61,151 nt of DNA from Leisingera aquaemixtae (GCF_001458395.1 NZ_CYSR01000004.1:1-61151), one strand, 5' to 3'. Counted from the first letter of the stretch, positions 27,093 through 35,209 are shown. Translations and numbers: made by a program. Notes: generated by a model from the letters alone, not told the origin.

Positions 27093-27539
27093 ATGCCAGA
27101 AAAACCGACATACCAAAATGCGGGTGTTTTTGCGGAGGCGCTGAAGCCGTGGCAAAGCGCGATGCAGTTCAACCCGATGTACAAGCCGCAGGTGGAGCAA
27201 TTCTGGAACGTTCAGGAGAAGTTCCTGGATGAAGCGGAGGTCTTTGCGCGCCATTGGTTCGAGCGCCGGCACGAGGCGGCGCGGACGGCGCTGGACGCGG
27301 CCCGGACCATTGCCTCGGACAACCCCGGCGCGCCGGTTTCGATGGCCGAGGCCTTTGCGGAATGGCAGCGCCACTCGGCAGAGCGCATCGCCGAGGACAG
27401 CCAGGAATGGTTCGGCATGATGTCCCGCTGCGCCCGCTACATGAGCGATACCGAAGCGGATGCGGTGGAAGAGACCATCGGCGAAGCAGTGAAGATGACC
27501 AAGAAGGCCACCAAGACCGCGCAGTCCGACCCGGTCTGA
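27093..27539 (+). CDS. Phasin-like protein
   Basis: The 148-residue product is almost wholly helical and amphipathic, with the phasin-type pattern QVEQFWNVQEKFLDEAEVFARHWFERRHEAARTALDAAR. It has no signal peptide or membrane span, and a Lys/Thr-rich tail. Phasins coat polyhydroxyalkanoate granules or act as stress chaperones. ATG 27093 follows GCGAGGAGAT. It is followed by a clear terminator. No PHA synthase is in the window, so a chromosomal one, or a granule-independent role, must be assumed. Confidence 0.75.
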   Translation: MPEKPTYQNAGVFAEALKPWQSAMQFNPMYKPQVEQFWNVQEKFLDEAEVFARHWFERRHEAARTALDAARTIASDNPGAPVSMAEAFAEWQRHSAERIAEDSQEWFGMMSRCARYMSDTEADAVEETIGEAVKMTKKATKTAQSDPV

Positions 27540-27564
27540 GCCGGTCTGAGCCTGTCTGAACCGG
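27531..27564 (+). repeat. Short tandem repeat (about 3 x 10 bp)
   Basis: CCGGTCTGAG occurs twice in tandem (27531-27540, 27541-27550), followed by a diverged third unit CCTGTCTGAA. The first unit contains the stop codon of the phasin-like gene. It is probably replication slippage before the terminator. Confidence 0.7.
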
Positions 27565-27566
27565 AC

Positions 27567-27597
27567 AGCGCCCCGCCGCCATGCGGGGCGCTTTGTT
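27567..27597 (+). terminator. Rho-independent terminator after the phasin-like gene
   Basis: A perfect 10-bp stem, AGCGCCCCGC (27567-27576) with GCGGGGCGCT (27583-27592), 6-base loop, is followed by TTGTTCGTT. It separates the phasin-like gene from the convergent exchanger gene and could act in both directions. Confidence 0.85.
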
Positions 27598-27600
27598 CGT

Positions 27601-28653
27601 TCAGCCGATGCGGTAGAGCGCGGCTATCGAGCCGAAGTAGACCGCCAGCACCAGCCAGGAATCCAGGCCCGCGCCCAGGATCCTGGGGGTGCGGCGGATC
27701 AGCAGCCCCGCGACATAGATCGCCGTCACCAGTATGCCGGCGGCAATGCTGAGCTGGGCGCCGGTGGTGGCATGGTCCAGGATCGGGCCGCCGCGGAAGG
27801 CGATGTCGGCCGGCAGCAGCAGGGCCAGCATGATCAGGTTGCTGCCGAAGATGTTGGAAATCGCCATCGTGTAGGCGCCGATGCGGGCCGCCGCCAGCGT
27901 CGTGCTGAGCTCCGGCAGCGACGTTGCCGCCGCCAGCAGGGTCACCCCGACAAAAGACGCGCCGAGCTGTGTCCGCTCTGCCAGCAGATCGGCACTGAGC
28001 GCCAGCGCCGCGCCGGCCGCCAGGATCAGCAGGCTGCAGACCGCAGAGCGCAGCAGCAGCACACGGTTGCTGGCGGCGTCCTTTGCGCGCAGATGGGCGC
28101 GCAGGGTCTTGTGGCGCTCCTGCTCGCCGGGGAGGTCGACCGGCGCCCAGGTGGTTTTGCGGTCAAAGACCCGCAGCAGGTAAATCACCAGCGGAAACCC
28201 GGCCGCCAGCAGGATGGCGCCCAGCCCGATCCCCGGACCGAGGTCGAGGTCGCCCAGAAAGGTGACGCACAGCAGGACGCTGAGCAATGCGATCAGCAGC
28301 ACCGCCAGCAGCGCATGGTTGGGTTTGCGGGGCCAGGAGGTCAGCGCGTAGCGCACCGCAAAGATATCGGCGGCCGCCAGGATGGCGGTCTGCATGGTGA
28401 TGCCGCCGAACATGTTGCCCAGCACCAGCTGGGCATTGCCCACCTGCGCCGCGGTGACGGTGGTGACGATCTCCGGCAGTTCGGTGACGGTGGCGAGGAA
28501 CAGCAGGCCGACGAATTCCTTGGCCAGCCCGTAGCGCTCCGCCAGTTCATCCCCGGCCATCGCCAGCCGGGTGCCCGCAAGCCACACCACCAGCGCCGCA
28601 GCGGCAAACACAGCGGCAAGTCCGTAGACGGGCAGGGCATCCGGGCTGGGCAC
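27601..28653 (-). CDS. CaCA-family Ca/Na or cation/proton exchanger
   Basis: The product has about ten membrane helices arranged as two homologous halves with the alpha-repeat motifs ATVTELPEIVTTV...GNMFGG and AAATSLPELSTTLAAARIG...SNIFGSN, which hold the ion-binding glutamates. A cytoplasmic basic loop (about residues 165-205) separates the halves. The longer reading frame up to 28782 overlaps the upstream Usp gene; I chose GTG 28653, 11 bp after the Usp stop, giving 350 residues. The start is uncertain. It is probably co-transcribed with the Usp gene. Confidence 0.85.
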   Translation of the reverse strand: MPSPDALPVYGLAAVFAAAALVVWLAGTRLAMAGDELAERYGLAKEFVGLLFLATVTELPEIVTTVTAAQVGNAQLVLGNMFGGITMQTAILAAADIFAVRYALTSWPRKPNHALLAVLLIALLSVLLCVTFLGDLDLGPGIGLGAILLAAGFPLVIYLLRVFDRKTTWAPVDLPGEQERHKTLRAHLRAKDAASNRVLLLRSAVCSLLILAAGAALALSADLLAERTQLGASFVGVTLLAAATSLPELSTTLAAARIGAYTMAISNIFGSNLIMLALLLPADIAFRGGPILDHATTGAQLSIAAGILVTAIYVAGLLIRRTPRILGAGLDSWLVLAVYFGSIAALYRIG

Positions 28654-28664
28654 GGGAGCCGCGG

Positions 28665-29507
28665 TCAGCCGGACATCAGCACCGGAATCCGGGCCTCCCG
28701 CAGCACGTGTTCGGAGGCGTCTCCGAAGATCAGCCGGTGCAGCCTGGAGTGGCCGTAGCCGCCCATGATCACCAGATCGCATTGCTGGCTGGCGGCCTCC
28801 ATCAGGATGCGGATGCCGGGCGGATGCTCGGTGTCCTGGATCTGGCGGACCTCCGCCGTGACGCCGTGGCGGAACAGCAGGCGGGCGATTTCATGGCCTT
28901 CGGTGGCGAACTCGGCAGAGCGGTGATGCGGTTCCTGGATGGTGACGACCTCAGCAAAGGCGGCGCGCTGCAGGAAGGGCAGGCCGTCATGCAGGGCGCG
29001 GGCCGACTCGCGGCTGCCGTTCCAGGCGGTCAGGATTCGGGTGCCGACCGGCTTGCTGTCCCAGTCGTCCGGCAGCAGCAGCACCGGGCGGCCGCTGTTC
29101 ACCACCAGATCCTTTTGAAACCCGGCCTGATCGAAGCGTTCCTGCTGCCGGTCGGGCAGCAGCGCCACGATCAGATCGCAGCGGGTGGCCGAGTCCAGCA
29201 GCTCGTCCGCGGCGTCCGGCGAGCGGGCCGCGCGCGAGCGCCATTCGGCGGTGCAGCCGGCCTGGTCCGCCGCGGCCTGGAACAGGTTCTCGATCTTCCG
29301 GTCCTCTTCGGCGACGCGCCGGTTGAAGTCGCCCAGCACGATTTCATCGGAGGCGATTGCGATGCCGGAGTAGGGCACCAGCGCCTCGCGCGTGTGCAGG
29401 CCGGTCAGATGGGCGTCGAACTGCCGCGCCAGACCGCAGGCCGCCGGCAGCAGGTGCGCGGCGGCGAACTCCGACGTCAGGCAGGCAAGAATGGTCTTGT
29501 AACTCAT
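28665..29507 (-). CDS. Tandem-domain universal stress protein
   Basis: This 280-residue protein has two Usp domains. The second ends with the nucleotide-binding pattern MGGYGHSRLHRLIFGDASEHVLREARIPVLM; the first ends with VVNSGRPVLLLP and lacks the Gly-rich loop. Such two-domain Usps are induced by oxygen or energy limitation in many bacteria. The ATG at 29507 has a weak upstream GGAA. It is divergent from hsp20, with FNR-type dyads in the spacer. Confidence 0.9.
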   Translation of the reverse strand: MSYKTILACLTSEFAAAHLLPAACGLARQFDAHLTGLHTREALVPYSGIAIASDEIVLGDFNRRVAEEDRKIENLFQAAADQAGCTAEWRSRAARSPDAADELLDSATRCDLIVALLPDRQQERFDQAGFQKDLVVNSGRPVLLLPDDWDSKPVGTRILTAWNGSRESARALHDGLPFLQRAAFAEVVTIQEPHHRSAEFATEGHEIARLLFRHGVTAEVRQIQDTEHPPGIRILMEAASQQCDLVIMGGYGHSRLHRLIFGDASEHVLREARIPVLMSG

Positions 29508-29603
29508 GGCTTGGGGGTTCCTTCCCGGATGCGGATGCCTGCAGCGCTGGCGGCGCCGCGAGGCCTGCCTATGAGATATAGCAGATCGCCCCGGAGTCAG
29601 GCG

Positions 29604-29617
29604 TTGATGCCGGTCAA
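29604..29617. promoter_or_regulatory. FNR-type box between Usp gene and hsp20 (1)
   Basis: TTGAT-GCCG-GTCAA matches at 9 of 10 informative positions. Its centre is 103 bp from the Usp start (29507) and 111 bp from the hsp20 start, so the Usp gene is the more likely target. Confidence 0.6.
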
Positions 29618-29640
29618 ACGGTCACGGGGGGCGGCGCGCT

Positions 29641-29654
29641 TTAACGCTGGTTAA
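29641..29654. promoter_or_regulatory. FNR-like dyad before hsp20 (2)
   Basis: TTAAC-GCTG-GTTAA has perfectly symmetrical half-sites but differs from TTGAT/ATCAA at two positions per half. Its centre is 74 bp before the hsp20 ATG, the same spacing as the strong copies elsewhere. Confidence 0.45.
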
Positions 29655-29721
29655 TGCGCAGGGCGGCGGTCTGGCGGAGTGTTGTGGATACAGCGACTCA
29701 TCAATTTTCGAAGGAACCCGG

Positions 29722-30279
29722 ATGATGACCGACAAACAGGACCCGAAACACACTGAACCCGCGGCCAGCCAGGACACCGGGGTTGCCGAGCGCACCTGGG
29801 GGCCGCTTTGGAACATCCGGGACGAGATCGACGATCTGCTGGAGGATCTGAACGCCGGCAGCTTCTTTGCGCCGCTGCGCCGCCGCAGAAAGGGGCAGGG
29901 GCGCCGGATCAGCGGGGCGCTGCCTGAGTTCACCTGGAAAGTGCCGGTGCTGGATGTGATCGACAAGGAGGACGAGCTGAAGCTGAGCGCCGAGCTGCCC
30001 GGCCTGACCGAAGACGATATCGACCTGCGGGTGAGCGACAGCATGCTGACCCTGCGCGGCGAAAAGAAGGAAGACCGCGAGGAAGGCGACAAGGACGGCG
30101 ACTTTTACCTGCGCGAGCGGCGGTTCGGTTCATTCGAGCGCAGCATCCGGATTCCGGAGGGCATCGACCGCAGCAAGATCGACGCCACCTTCAAGAACGG
30201 GGTTCTGACCGTGCGCCTGCCGAAGACGCCCGAAGCCCGCACCCCGGCGCAGAAGATTGATGTAAAACCGGCCTCCTGA
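29722..30279 (+). CDS. Hsp20-family small heat-shock protein
   Basis: The 185-residue product has an alpha-crystallin domain (about residues 72-175) with VLDVIDKEDELKLSAELPGLTEDDIDLRVSDSMLTLRGEKK and the closing GVLTVRLPK. It forms oligomers that hold unfolding proteins for DnaK/ClpB. The N-terminal 65 residues are charged and variable, as is usual. GAAGGAA lies 8-13 bases before ATG 29722; ATG 29725 is equally possible. No RpoH box is obvious; the upstream dyads suggest FNR-type control. The CBS gene follows after 55 bp. Confidence 0.92.
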   Translation: MMTDKQDPKHTEPAASQDTGVAERTWGPLWNIRDEIDDLLEDLNAGSFFAPLRRRRKGQGRRISGALPEFTWKVPVLDVIDKEDELKLSAELPGLTEDDIDLRVSDSMLTLRGEKKEDREEGDKDGDFYLRERRFGSFERSIRIPEGIDRSKIDATFKNGVLTVRLPKTPEARTPAQKIDVKPAS

Positions 30280-30334
30280 CGGGGCCGGGCGCAGGTGACG
30301 GGCAGGCCGCCGGCGGCAGGGAAAGGAGAGGCCC

Positions 30335-30751
30335 ATGCTTGTAGAAGAGATCATGTCGGTCCCCGCACGGTTTGCCCGCCGCGGGGACAGCGTGGCCAGC
30401 GCCGCGGAGCAGATGCGCAGCCTTGGGATCGGCGTGCTGCCGGTTGTTGAAAACGACGAGATTGTCGGCGTCGTCACAGACCGGGACCTTGCCCTGGTGC
30501 TGGCCGGGCGGGACAGCGCGCTGAACGGGCTGACCATTGCCGCGGTGATGAAGGCCGGGGTGATCTGCTGCCGGGCGGAGGACAGCATCGAAGCCGCGGC
30601 GGCACTGATGGGCGACCACCAGGTGCGCCGCCTGCCGGTGCTGGATGACAGCGGGCGGCTGGCCGGCCTTTTGTCGGTGACGGACATTGCCGTCCATGCC
30701 TCAGAGCAGCTGGCCGGGGAGGCCCTGGGCGAGATTGCCGAGTACCGCTAG
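30335..30751 (+). CDS. CBS-pair domain protein
   Basis: The 138-residue protein consists of two CBS domains (about 8-62 and 70-128), with the repeated patterns GVLPVVENDEIVGVVTDRDL and RRLPVLDDSGRLAGLLSVTDI. Stand-alone CBS pairs bind adenine nucleotides and sense energy state; similar genes lie in Anr and DosR low-oxygen regulons. ATG 30335 follows GGAAAGGAGAGG, a strong site. Co-transcription with hsp20 is likely. Its end is 8 bp from the convergent Crp/Fnr gene. Confidence 0.92.
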   Translation: MLVEEIMSVPARFARRGDSVASAAEQMRSLGIGVLPVVENDEIVGVVTDRDLALVLAGRDSALNGLTIAAVMKAGVICCRAEDSIEAAAALMGDHQVRRLPVLDDSGRLAGLLSVTDIAVHASEQLAGEALGEIAEYR

Positions 30752-30759
30752 TCCGGCGG

Positions 30760-31449
30760 CTAGTCCGGCAGCGGCGTGATTTCGGCCGCCAGGCGCTCCG
30801 GCTCCACCCCGGCGATCTCCGACAGGGTGGCAAGGTTGGTGATCCGGATATCCATGTGATCGGCGGTTTCGACCAGCCCGTTCCTGACAAAGCGGCGCAG
30901 GGTGCGGCAGACGTGGACGGCGGTCAGGCCGGTGAAATCGCCGATATGCCGCTGAGTCAGCGGCAGGTGGAAGGCGCAGTTGTCCGACAGGCCCAGCGGT
31001 CTTAGCCGCATGCACAGCTCAATCAGCGCATAGGCGATGCGGCTTTCGGCGCTGCCGCGCCCCAGCCGCAGCATCCGTTCCGACAGCCGCGCCCGCTCGG
31101 CGGCCTGAACCTGTTCGTTTGCCCGCGCCAGACGGGGGGACTCGGCCAGCATCCGGTGCCAGACCGCCAGCGGAATGACGGAGACCAGCGCCCCGGTGAC
31201 TGCCTCGATGTTGAGCCCGGCCGTCTTGCCGTCCGCCGAGGTCGGATCCGCGATATCGCCCGGCAGCATGAAATCAATCAGCTGCACTTCACCATTCAGA
31301 GAGGATTTCGAGGTCGCCAGCCAGCCCTCGATCACCACGATGACCTTGCAGTTGTGCTCGCCGTCGTGCAGCAGGATCTTGTTGGCCGGCACCCGCTGCA
31401 CGTTTCTGCGGAAGCTGTTCAGCGCGGTGTCATCGCTGCCGAAGTCCAT
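30760..31449 (-). CDS. Crp/Fnr-family transcription regulator
   Basis: From ATG 31449 the product has 229 residues: a cyclic-nucleotide-binding-like beta-roll (about 15-120), a long dimer helix, and a C-terminal winged helix with LPLTQRHIGDFTGLTAVHVCRTLRRF. It lacks the N-terminal cysteine cluster of FNR, so it is not an Fe-S oxygen sensor of that kind. The recognition helix reads TAVHVCR where FNR has TVETISR, so the FNR Glu and Ser contacts are missing and its target site may differ from TTGAT. No ribosome-binding site clearly fixes the start; longer frames reach 31608. Confidence 0.85.
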   Translation of the reverse strand: MDFGSDDTALNSFRRNVQRVPANKILLHDGEHNCKVIVVIEGWLATSKSSLNGEVQLIDFMLPGDIADPTSADGKTAGLNIEAVTGALVSVIPLAVWHRMLAESPRLARANEQVQAAERARLSERMLRLGRGSAESRIAYALIELCMRLRPLGLSDNCAFHLPLTQRHIGDFTGLTAVHVCRTLRRFVRNGLVETADHMDIRITNLATLSEIAGVEPERLAAEITPLPD

Positions 31450-31721
31450 CGCGCCAACCCGGAGGCTGGTCACGTTGGTGTATTGTATCGGAATTGCGCC
31501 TTGCCGTGTCACTGAAACTTTCCCCGCAAGAAATGGCAGTAGGGATCCTGATCCGCATACCGTACCGCACATTGACCGGCGGTAGAGTGGCATGGCCCCG
31601 CGGTGCAAGCGACACGATACTGGCGCAAAGCGATTCTGTCGACCGGACGCGGCGGTGCGCCGCAGGGGCGCCGGGGGCGGGGGCGGTGCCAGACCTGTTC
31701 CCGGGGCGGTGCCGGGCGGCT
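31450..31721. other. Intergenic region upstream of the Crp/Fnr gene
   Basis: These 272 bp between the Crp/Fnr start and the end of the amidotransferase gene hold no convincing gene. A weak TTGAC-CGGC-GGTAG at 31572-31585 resembles half of an FNR dyad. No strong promoter, palindrome or RNA structure stands out. Confidence 0.5.
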
Positions 31722-32546
31722 TCAGCGGGGGTCCGAAAGCGGCCGCATCTGCAGCCGGAAATCCTCTGTTGCCTGGAACGCCACGCCGTTGGGCACCTCC
31801 TCCCAGGGCTCATCAAAAGTGACGGGTTCGGAGGCGACCTCAACCGACCGGTAATCCGTATTATGGTGATGTTTGACGTGGGTCTCGCCGCAGACGGTGC
31901 AGATGTGCAGGTGGTCGCGGCGCAGGTGATACAGCGAGCGGTTGAGCCGCGCGCCCGCCAGCTGCTGCCCGTCGGTCAGGACGATGTTGAGGCCGGGCGG
32001 CCGGGAGGGATCAATCTCCGCGCACCAGGCGGCAATCCGGTTGAGCGCCTGCCGCACGGTGTCCAGCAGCCCCTTTTCGGGATGCCGCAGGATCAGGCTG
32101 AGCAGGTAGCGGAACACATGCTCGCTGTCGGTCTGGCCGTGGATCGAGGACCGGTGCAAGGGGTCCATCGCGTCCAGCAGGCGGAACCGGATCTGGCCGA
32201 AGTTCGGAATGGTGCCGTTGTGCGCGAAGATCCAGCGCCCGTGGTGGAAGGGGTGGGTGTTCTCCAGACTGGTGGCGCCGACCGTTGCGCGGCGGACATG
32301 GGCCACCGCGGTGCGGCCATAGATCCGTGCTGCGGCCTTGGCGAAATGCTCGCCGTGATAGGCTGCCCAGACCTGTTTTTCGATGACCGGAACGCCGTCG
32401 GGATAATCGGCCACCCCCCAGCCGTGGCCGTGCATCATGCCTTCCATGTCGCCCTTGCTTTGCGCCATCAGGGCGTTCTGGGCCTTGACCAGACCGCATT
32501 CGACGCGGGTCGGCTCATTCGCGTGCATGGCATAAAGGCGGCACAT
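31722..32546 (-). CDS. Class II glutamine amidotransferase (EgtC/YafJ-like)
   Basis: The 274-residue product starts with Met-Cys (MCRLYAMHANEP), so Cys2 becomes the N-terminal nucleophile after Met removal, as in Ntn glutamine amidotransferases. Other marks are GHGWGVADY, AHVRRATVG, ENTHPFHHGRWIFAHNG and GQTDSEHVF. Relatives include EgtC (ergothioneine pathway) and YafJ; there is no synthetase domain. The ATG at 32546 is dictated by Cys2; longer frames are spurious. It is divergent from an ATP-grasp-like gene only 79 bp away, so the two may act together on a small amide or gamma-glutamyl compound. Confidence 0.9.
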   Translation of the reverse strand: MCRLYAMHANEPTRVECGLVKAQNALMAQSKGDMEGMMHGHGWGVADYPDGVPVIEKQVWAAYHGEHFAKAAARIYGRTAVAHVRRATVGATSLENTHPFHHGRWIFAHNGTIPNFGQIRFRLLDAMDPLHRSSIHGQTDSEHVFRYLLSLILRHPEKGLLDTVRQALNRIAAWCAEIDPSRPPGLNIVLTDGQQLAGARLNRSLYHLRRDHLHICTVCGETHVKHHHNTDYRSVEVASEPVTFDEPWEEVPNGVAFQATEDFRLQMRPLSDPR

Positions 32547-32625
32547 ATTTTTACCGGTCAGCTCGGTCCAGGGGATAGTGTGATAGTATGCCCTGCAGGT
32601 GCAGCCGTAAAGAAGGGGGGCAGCC

Positions 32626-34050
32626 TTGGACCCGAGCCGGACCGGGGATAAGCGGGGCAGAGCCGTGGATGCAATTGCCGGCAGGCTGGCCCGGGACGAG
32701 CCCGCGCTGCGGTCCTCGCGCGATCTGTGGCCGGGCGTGCGGCAGGGCACCGGCAGCGGCGCTTCGCTGTTTATCGGCGATATGGTTGGCATTGCCCTGT
32801 TCACGCCGGCCATGGCCGGAACCCGGGATTACCGGATGGCGCTGCTAGCCAAACCCGGCGATGCGGTTGTGGTGCGGCAGCGCAGCCCCGGCTTTGAGGC
32901 CTATCTGGCGGAGTATCTCGGCATCCGCCAAGTCCGCTTTCTGGAGGCGCAGGGCACGGACCCGGCGCCGGTGGCCAAACAGTGCCGCACCAGCCCGGCG
33001 CTGTTTGGCCCGCTGCTGGAGCTTTTGCAGGCGGCCGGGTCGCTGACCCTGCACGGCTATCTGGTGACCGGGCACCTGTGGCAGCTGGCCCAGGCGCTGG
33101 CCGCTGCCGCCGGTTTGCCGGTCTATGTCGCAGGCCCCTCGCCGCGGATGTCGCGCCGGGTCAATGACAAGCTGTGGTTCTGGGAGGTGGCGCGGGAGAT
33201 CGCCGGGCCGGAGTCGGTGCCGCCCACCGCCTTTGCCTTTGGCCCGGCGGCGGCGGCGGGGCAGATCGCCCGGCTGGCGCGGGTGTCCGGGCAGGTCGTG
33301 GTCAAGGTGCCGGACAGCGCCGGTGCGGCCGGGAACATCCGGTTCGGCGCGGCGCAGCTGGAGGGCCTTGGTCCGGCGGCGCTGCGCGCCCTGCTGGAGC
33401 AGCGGCTGCGGGCGGCCGGCTGGGAGGGCGGCTACCCGGTGCTGGTGGGGGTGTGGGAAAGCGGCGTGGAAAAGAGCCCGTCGGTGCAGATGTGGCTGCC
33501 GCAGGCCGCCGGCGGGCCGCCGGAAATCCTCGGTCTGTTCGAGCAGCGGGTGCAGGGGCGCGAGGGCAGGTTCGCGGGCGCGCGCTATGCCAGCCTTTCG
33601 CGGGACACCGAAGACACGCTGGCGGCGGACGCCCTGCGCCTGGGCGCCTTGTTTCAGCAGGCCGGGTATTTCGGGCCGTGCTCCCTGGATGCGGTGCTGC
33701 GGACGGATCCGTCAGGGGCGGAGCAGATCCACTGGATCGAATGCAACGGGCGCTGGAGTGGCGTGTCGATCCCGCTCGCCGCCGCCACCGGGCTGCTGGG
33801 GCAGCGTCCGGGCGGGATTGTCATCGTGCAGGAATACCTTGCGGATCAAGCCCCGCATGACACCGCCTGGCAGTGCAGCCGACTCGGCGATCTGCTGTTG
33901 CGGCGCGGCCAGTCGCGCGAAGGGGTGATCCTGGTGTCGCCGCCGCGGCCGCAGCGGGCCTCTCTCAACGCGGCGGCGGTTGCGGGCAGCCAGGCGCGGG
34001 CAGAGGCGCTGATGGATACGGTGTTCGAGCGGATCAGCCCGGCCGGCTGA
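32626..34050 (+). CDS. ATP-grasp-like ligase (pre-ATP-grasp/PGM1-type)
   Basis: The 474-residue product starts with TTG at 32626, supported by AGAAGGGGGG at 32611-32620. An N-terminal pre-ATP-grasp region (about 40-150) with SLFIGDMVG leads to an ATP-grasp-like part: GQVVVKVPDSAGAAGN near 225-240, a central ERL-like domain, and HWIECNGRWSGVSIP near 365-380 as the metal-binding Glu/Asn pair. It resembles the ligases that make amide bonds in small peptides (PGM1-like group), recalled from pattern only. The substrate is unknown. It is divergent from the class II amidotransferase. Confidence 0.7.
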   Translation: MDPSRTGDKRGRAVDAIAGRLARDEPALRSSRDLWPGVRQGTGSGASLFIGDMVGIALFTPAMAGTRDYRMALLAKPGDAVVVRQRSPGFEAYLAEYLGIRQVRFLEAQGTDPAPVAKQCRTSPALFGPLLELLQAAGSLTLHGYLVTGHLWQLAQALAAAAGLPVYVAGPSPRMSRRVNDKLWFWEVAREIAGPESVPPTAFAFGPAAAAGQIARLARVSGQVVVKVPDSAGAAGNIRFGAAQLEGLGPAALRALLEQRLRAAGWEGGYPVLVGVWESGVEKSPSVQMWLPQAAGGPPEILGLFEQRVQGREGRFAGARYASLSRDTEDTLAADALRLGALFQQAGYFGPCSLDAVLRTDPSGAEQIHWIECNGRWSGVSIPLAAATGLLGQRPGGIVIVQEYLADQAPHDTAWQCSRLGDLLLRRGQSREGVILVSPPRPQRASLNAAAVAGSQARAEALMDTVFERISPAG

Positions 34051-34071
34051 GCAGGGCCGCTGCGGGCGGCA

Positions 34072-34085
34072 TTGATGCCCATTAA
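34072..34085. promoter_or_regulatory. FNR-type box before the DUF2267 gene
   Basis: TTGAT-GCCC-ATTAA matches at 9 of 10 informative positions. Its centre is 66 bp before the ATG at 34145. Confidence 0.65.
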
Positions 34086-34144
34086 TGCGGCCCGCGCCGA
34101 AATGGCCGATCCTGACCCCGCACATATCAGCGGGAGGGAAGAGG

Positions 34145-34570
34145 ATGTCGACCACGGGTATCAAGACGCTGGATCATGCGCCGCAGGTTTTTGCCGAATG
34201 GCTGAACCAGCTGTGCGAGGATCTGGAATGGCCTGACAAGTCCAGGGCCTATCTGCTGCTGCACGAGACTTTGCATGCGATCCGCGATTTCCTGTCGGTT
34301 GACGAAGCCGCCGACCTGGCGGCGCAGCTGCCTGTTCTGGTGCGCGGCGTGTTTTATGCCGGCTGGGACCCGTCCAAGACGCCGGCCAAGCCCCGCAGCA
34401 AGAAGGACCTGCTGGCCCGCATCGAGGCGCGCTTTGACAAGGATCCGCTGGACGACCCCGAGCGCGCGGTGGCGGCGGTGTTCGACCTGCTGCGCCGCCA
34501 CGTCTCGAAAGGGGAGTTCGACCAGGTCAAGAACGCCATGCGCAAGCCGATCCGGGACCTTTGGGACTAG
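34145..34570 (+). CDS. DUF2267 protein
   Basis: The 141-residue, mostly helical product matches DUF2267: SRAYLLLHETLHAIRDFLSVDEAADLAAQLPVLVRGVFYAGWDPSK, then a second helical repeat ending LLRRHVSKGEFDQVKNAMRKPIRDLW. It is cytoplasmic and of unknown function; family members often lie beside Usp and Hsp20 genes in stress clusters. ATG 34145 follows GGGAGGGAAGAGG. It is monocistronic, ending at a hairpin shared with the convergent Usp gene. Confidence 0.88.
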   Translation: MSTTGIKTLDHAPQVFAEWLNQLCEDLEWPDKSRAYLLLHETLHAIRDFLSVDEAADLAAQLPVLVRGVFYAGWDPSKTPAKPRSKKDLLARIEARFDKDPLDDPERAVAAVFDLLRRHVSKGEFDQVKNAMRKPIRDLWD

Positions 34571-34594
34571 GCAGTGGCGCGCGAGCGCCCTGCC
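34570..34594. terminator. Hairpin between convergent DUF2267 and Usp genes
   Basis: A stem of 5 + 5 bp with one bulged T (GGCAG-t-GGCGC, loop GCGA, GCGCC-CTGCC) begins at the last base of the DUF2267 stop codon. No T-run follows, so it may act as a bidirectional or Rho-assisted terminator. Confidence 0.5.
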
Positions 34595-34605
34595 ACGGCG
34601 GCGGG

Positions 34606-35133
34606 CTATTGGGTGACAACCACGGTACAGGCCGCGTGGTGCAGGACCTTCTGGGAGACGCTGCCCAGCAGGATCTCGCGCACCAGGCCCAGCCCGCGCC
34701 GGCCGATGACGATCATCGCGGCGTTTTCGGTGTCGGCGGTTTTCAGAATGGCGTCCGCGTAATCGCCGGCGCAGAGGTGCGTGACCACATCCTGCGCGCC
34801 CGCATCCCTCGCGCGGTGCTCTGCCCAGTCGAGGATCGTCTCGCCAACCGCCAGGATCGCATTTGCCTTCTCATGCTCCTCTGCGGCGCTGGCAAACAGC
34901 CCCAGAAAGTTGGCGGGCTGGCCGCGGGGCGTCAGGTTCTGAGCCGCAGCCACATGCGTGTACAGCTGCTCCGTCTCGGCGAGCTGCATCATCTCTGCGG
35001 GCGGGCGCCCGTGCAGGTAGACGTGAACGATGCTGAGGCCGTGGCCGAGCTTGTCCGACAGCCTGGCGGCAAAGTCCACCGCGCGGTTTCCGGCGTGTGA
35101 TCCGTCCGTGGCAGCAAGAATTCTGTCAGTCAT
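34606..35133 (-). CDS. Single-domain universal stress protein with ATP-binding motif
   Basis: The 175-residue protein starts MTDRILAATDGS and ends with GRRGLGLVREILLGSVSQKVLHHAACTVVV, a complete G-x2-G-x9-G-[ST] motif, so it should bind ATP. A longer frame to 35196 is not needed, since 35133 begins at the typical first strand. The central insert (about residues 45-110) is longer than in UspA. An FNR-like dyad lies 69 bp upstream. Confidence 0.92.
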   Translation of the reverse strand: MTDRILAATDGSHAGNRAVDFAARLSDKLGHGLSIVHVYLHGRPPAEMMQLAETEQLYTHVAAAQNLTPRGQPANFLGLFASAAEEHEKANAILAVGETILDWAEHRARDAGAQDVVTHLCAGDYADAILKTADTENAAMIVIGRRGLGLVREILLGSVSQKVLHHAACTVVVTQ

Positions 35134-35195
35134 GGCCAGCCCCCTGTTCTCCAAGCGATTCCCGGAAAATGTAATCCGGCACCGGGCGGACCGCA

Positions 35196-35209
35196 TTGCC
35201 TCGCGTCAA
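35196..35209. promoter_or_regulatory. FNR-like dyad before the single-domain Usp gene
   Basis: TTGCC-TCGC-GTCAA (minus strand TTGAC-GCGA-GGCAA) keeps TTG/CAA at both ends with reduced inner match. Its centre is 69 bp before the Usp ATG. Confidence 0.42.

Noticed and set aside
30745-30772. Direct repeat of CTAGTCCGGC at the CBS/Crp junction
   Set aside because: Two 10-bp units in the 8-bp gap and both stop codons; it is most likely chance or slippage, and no structure or site is apparent.
31572-31585. FNR-type box upstream of the Crp/Fnr gene
   Set aside because: TTGAC-CGGC-GGTAG has only the left half; the right half matches at one of five positions, so I do not count it.
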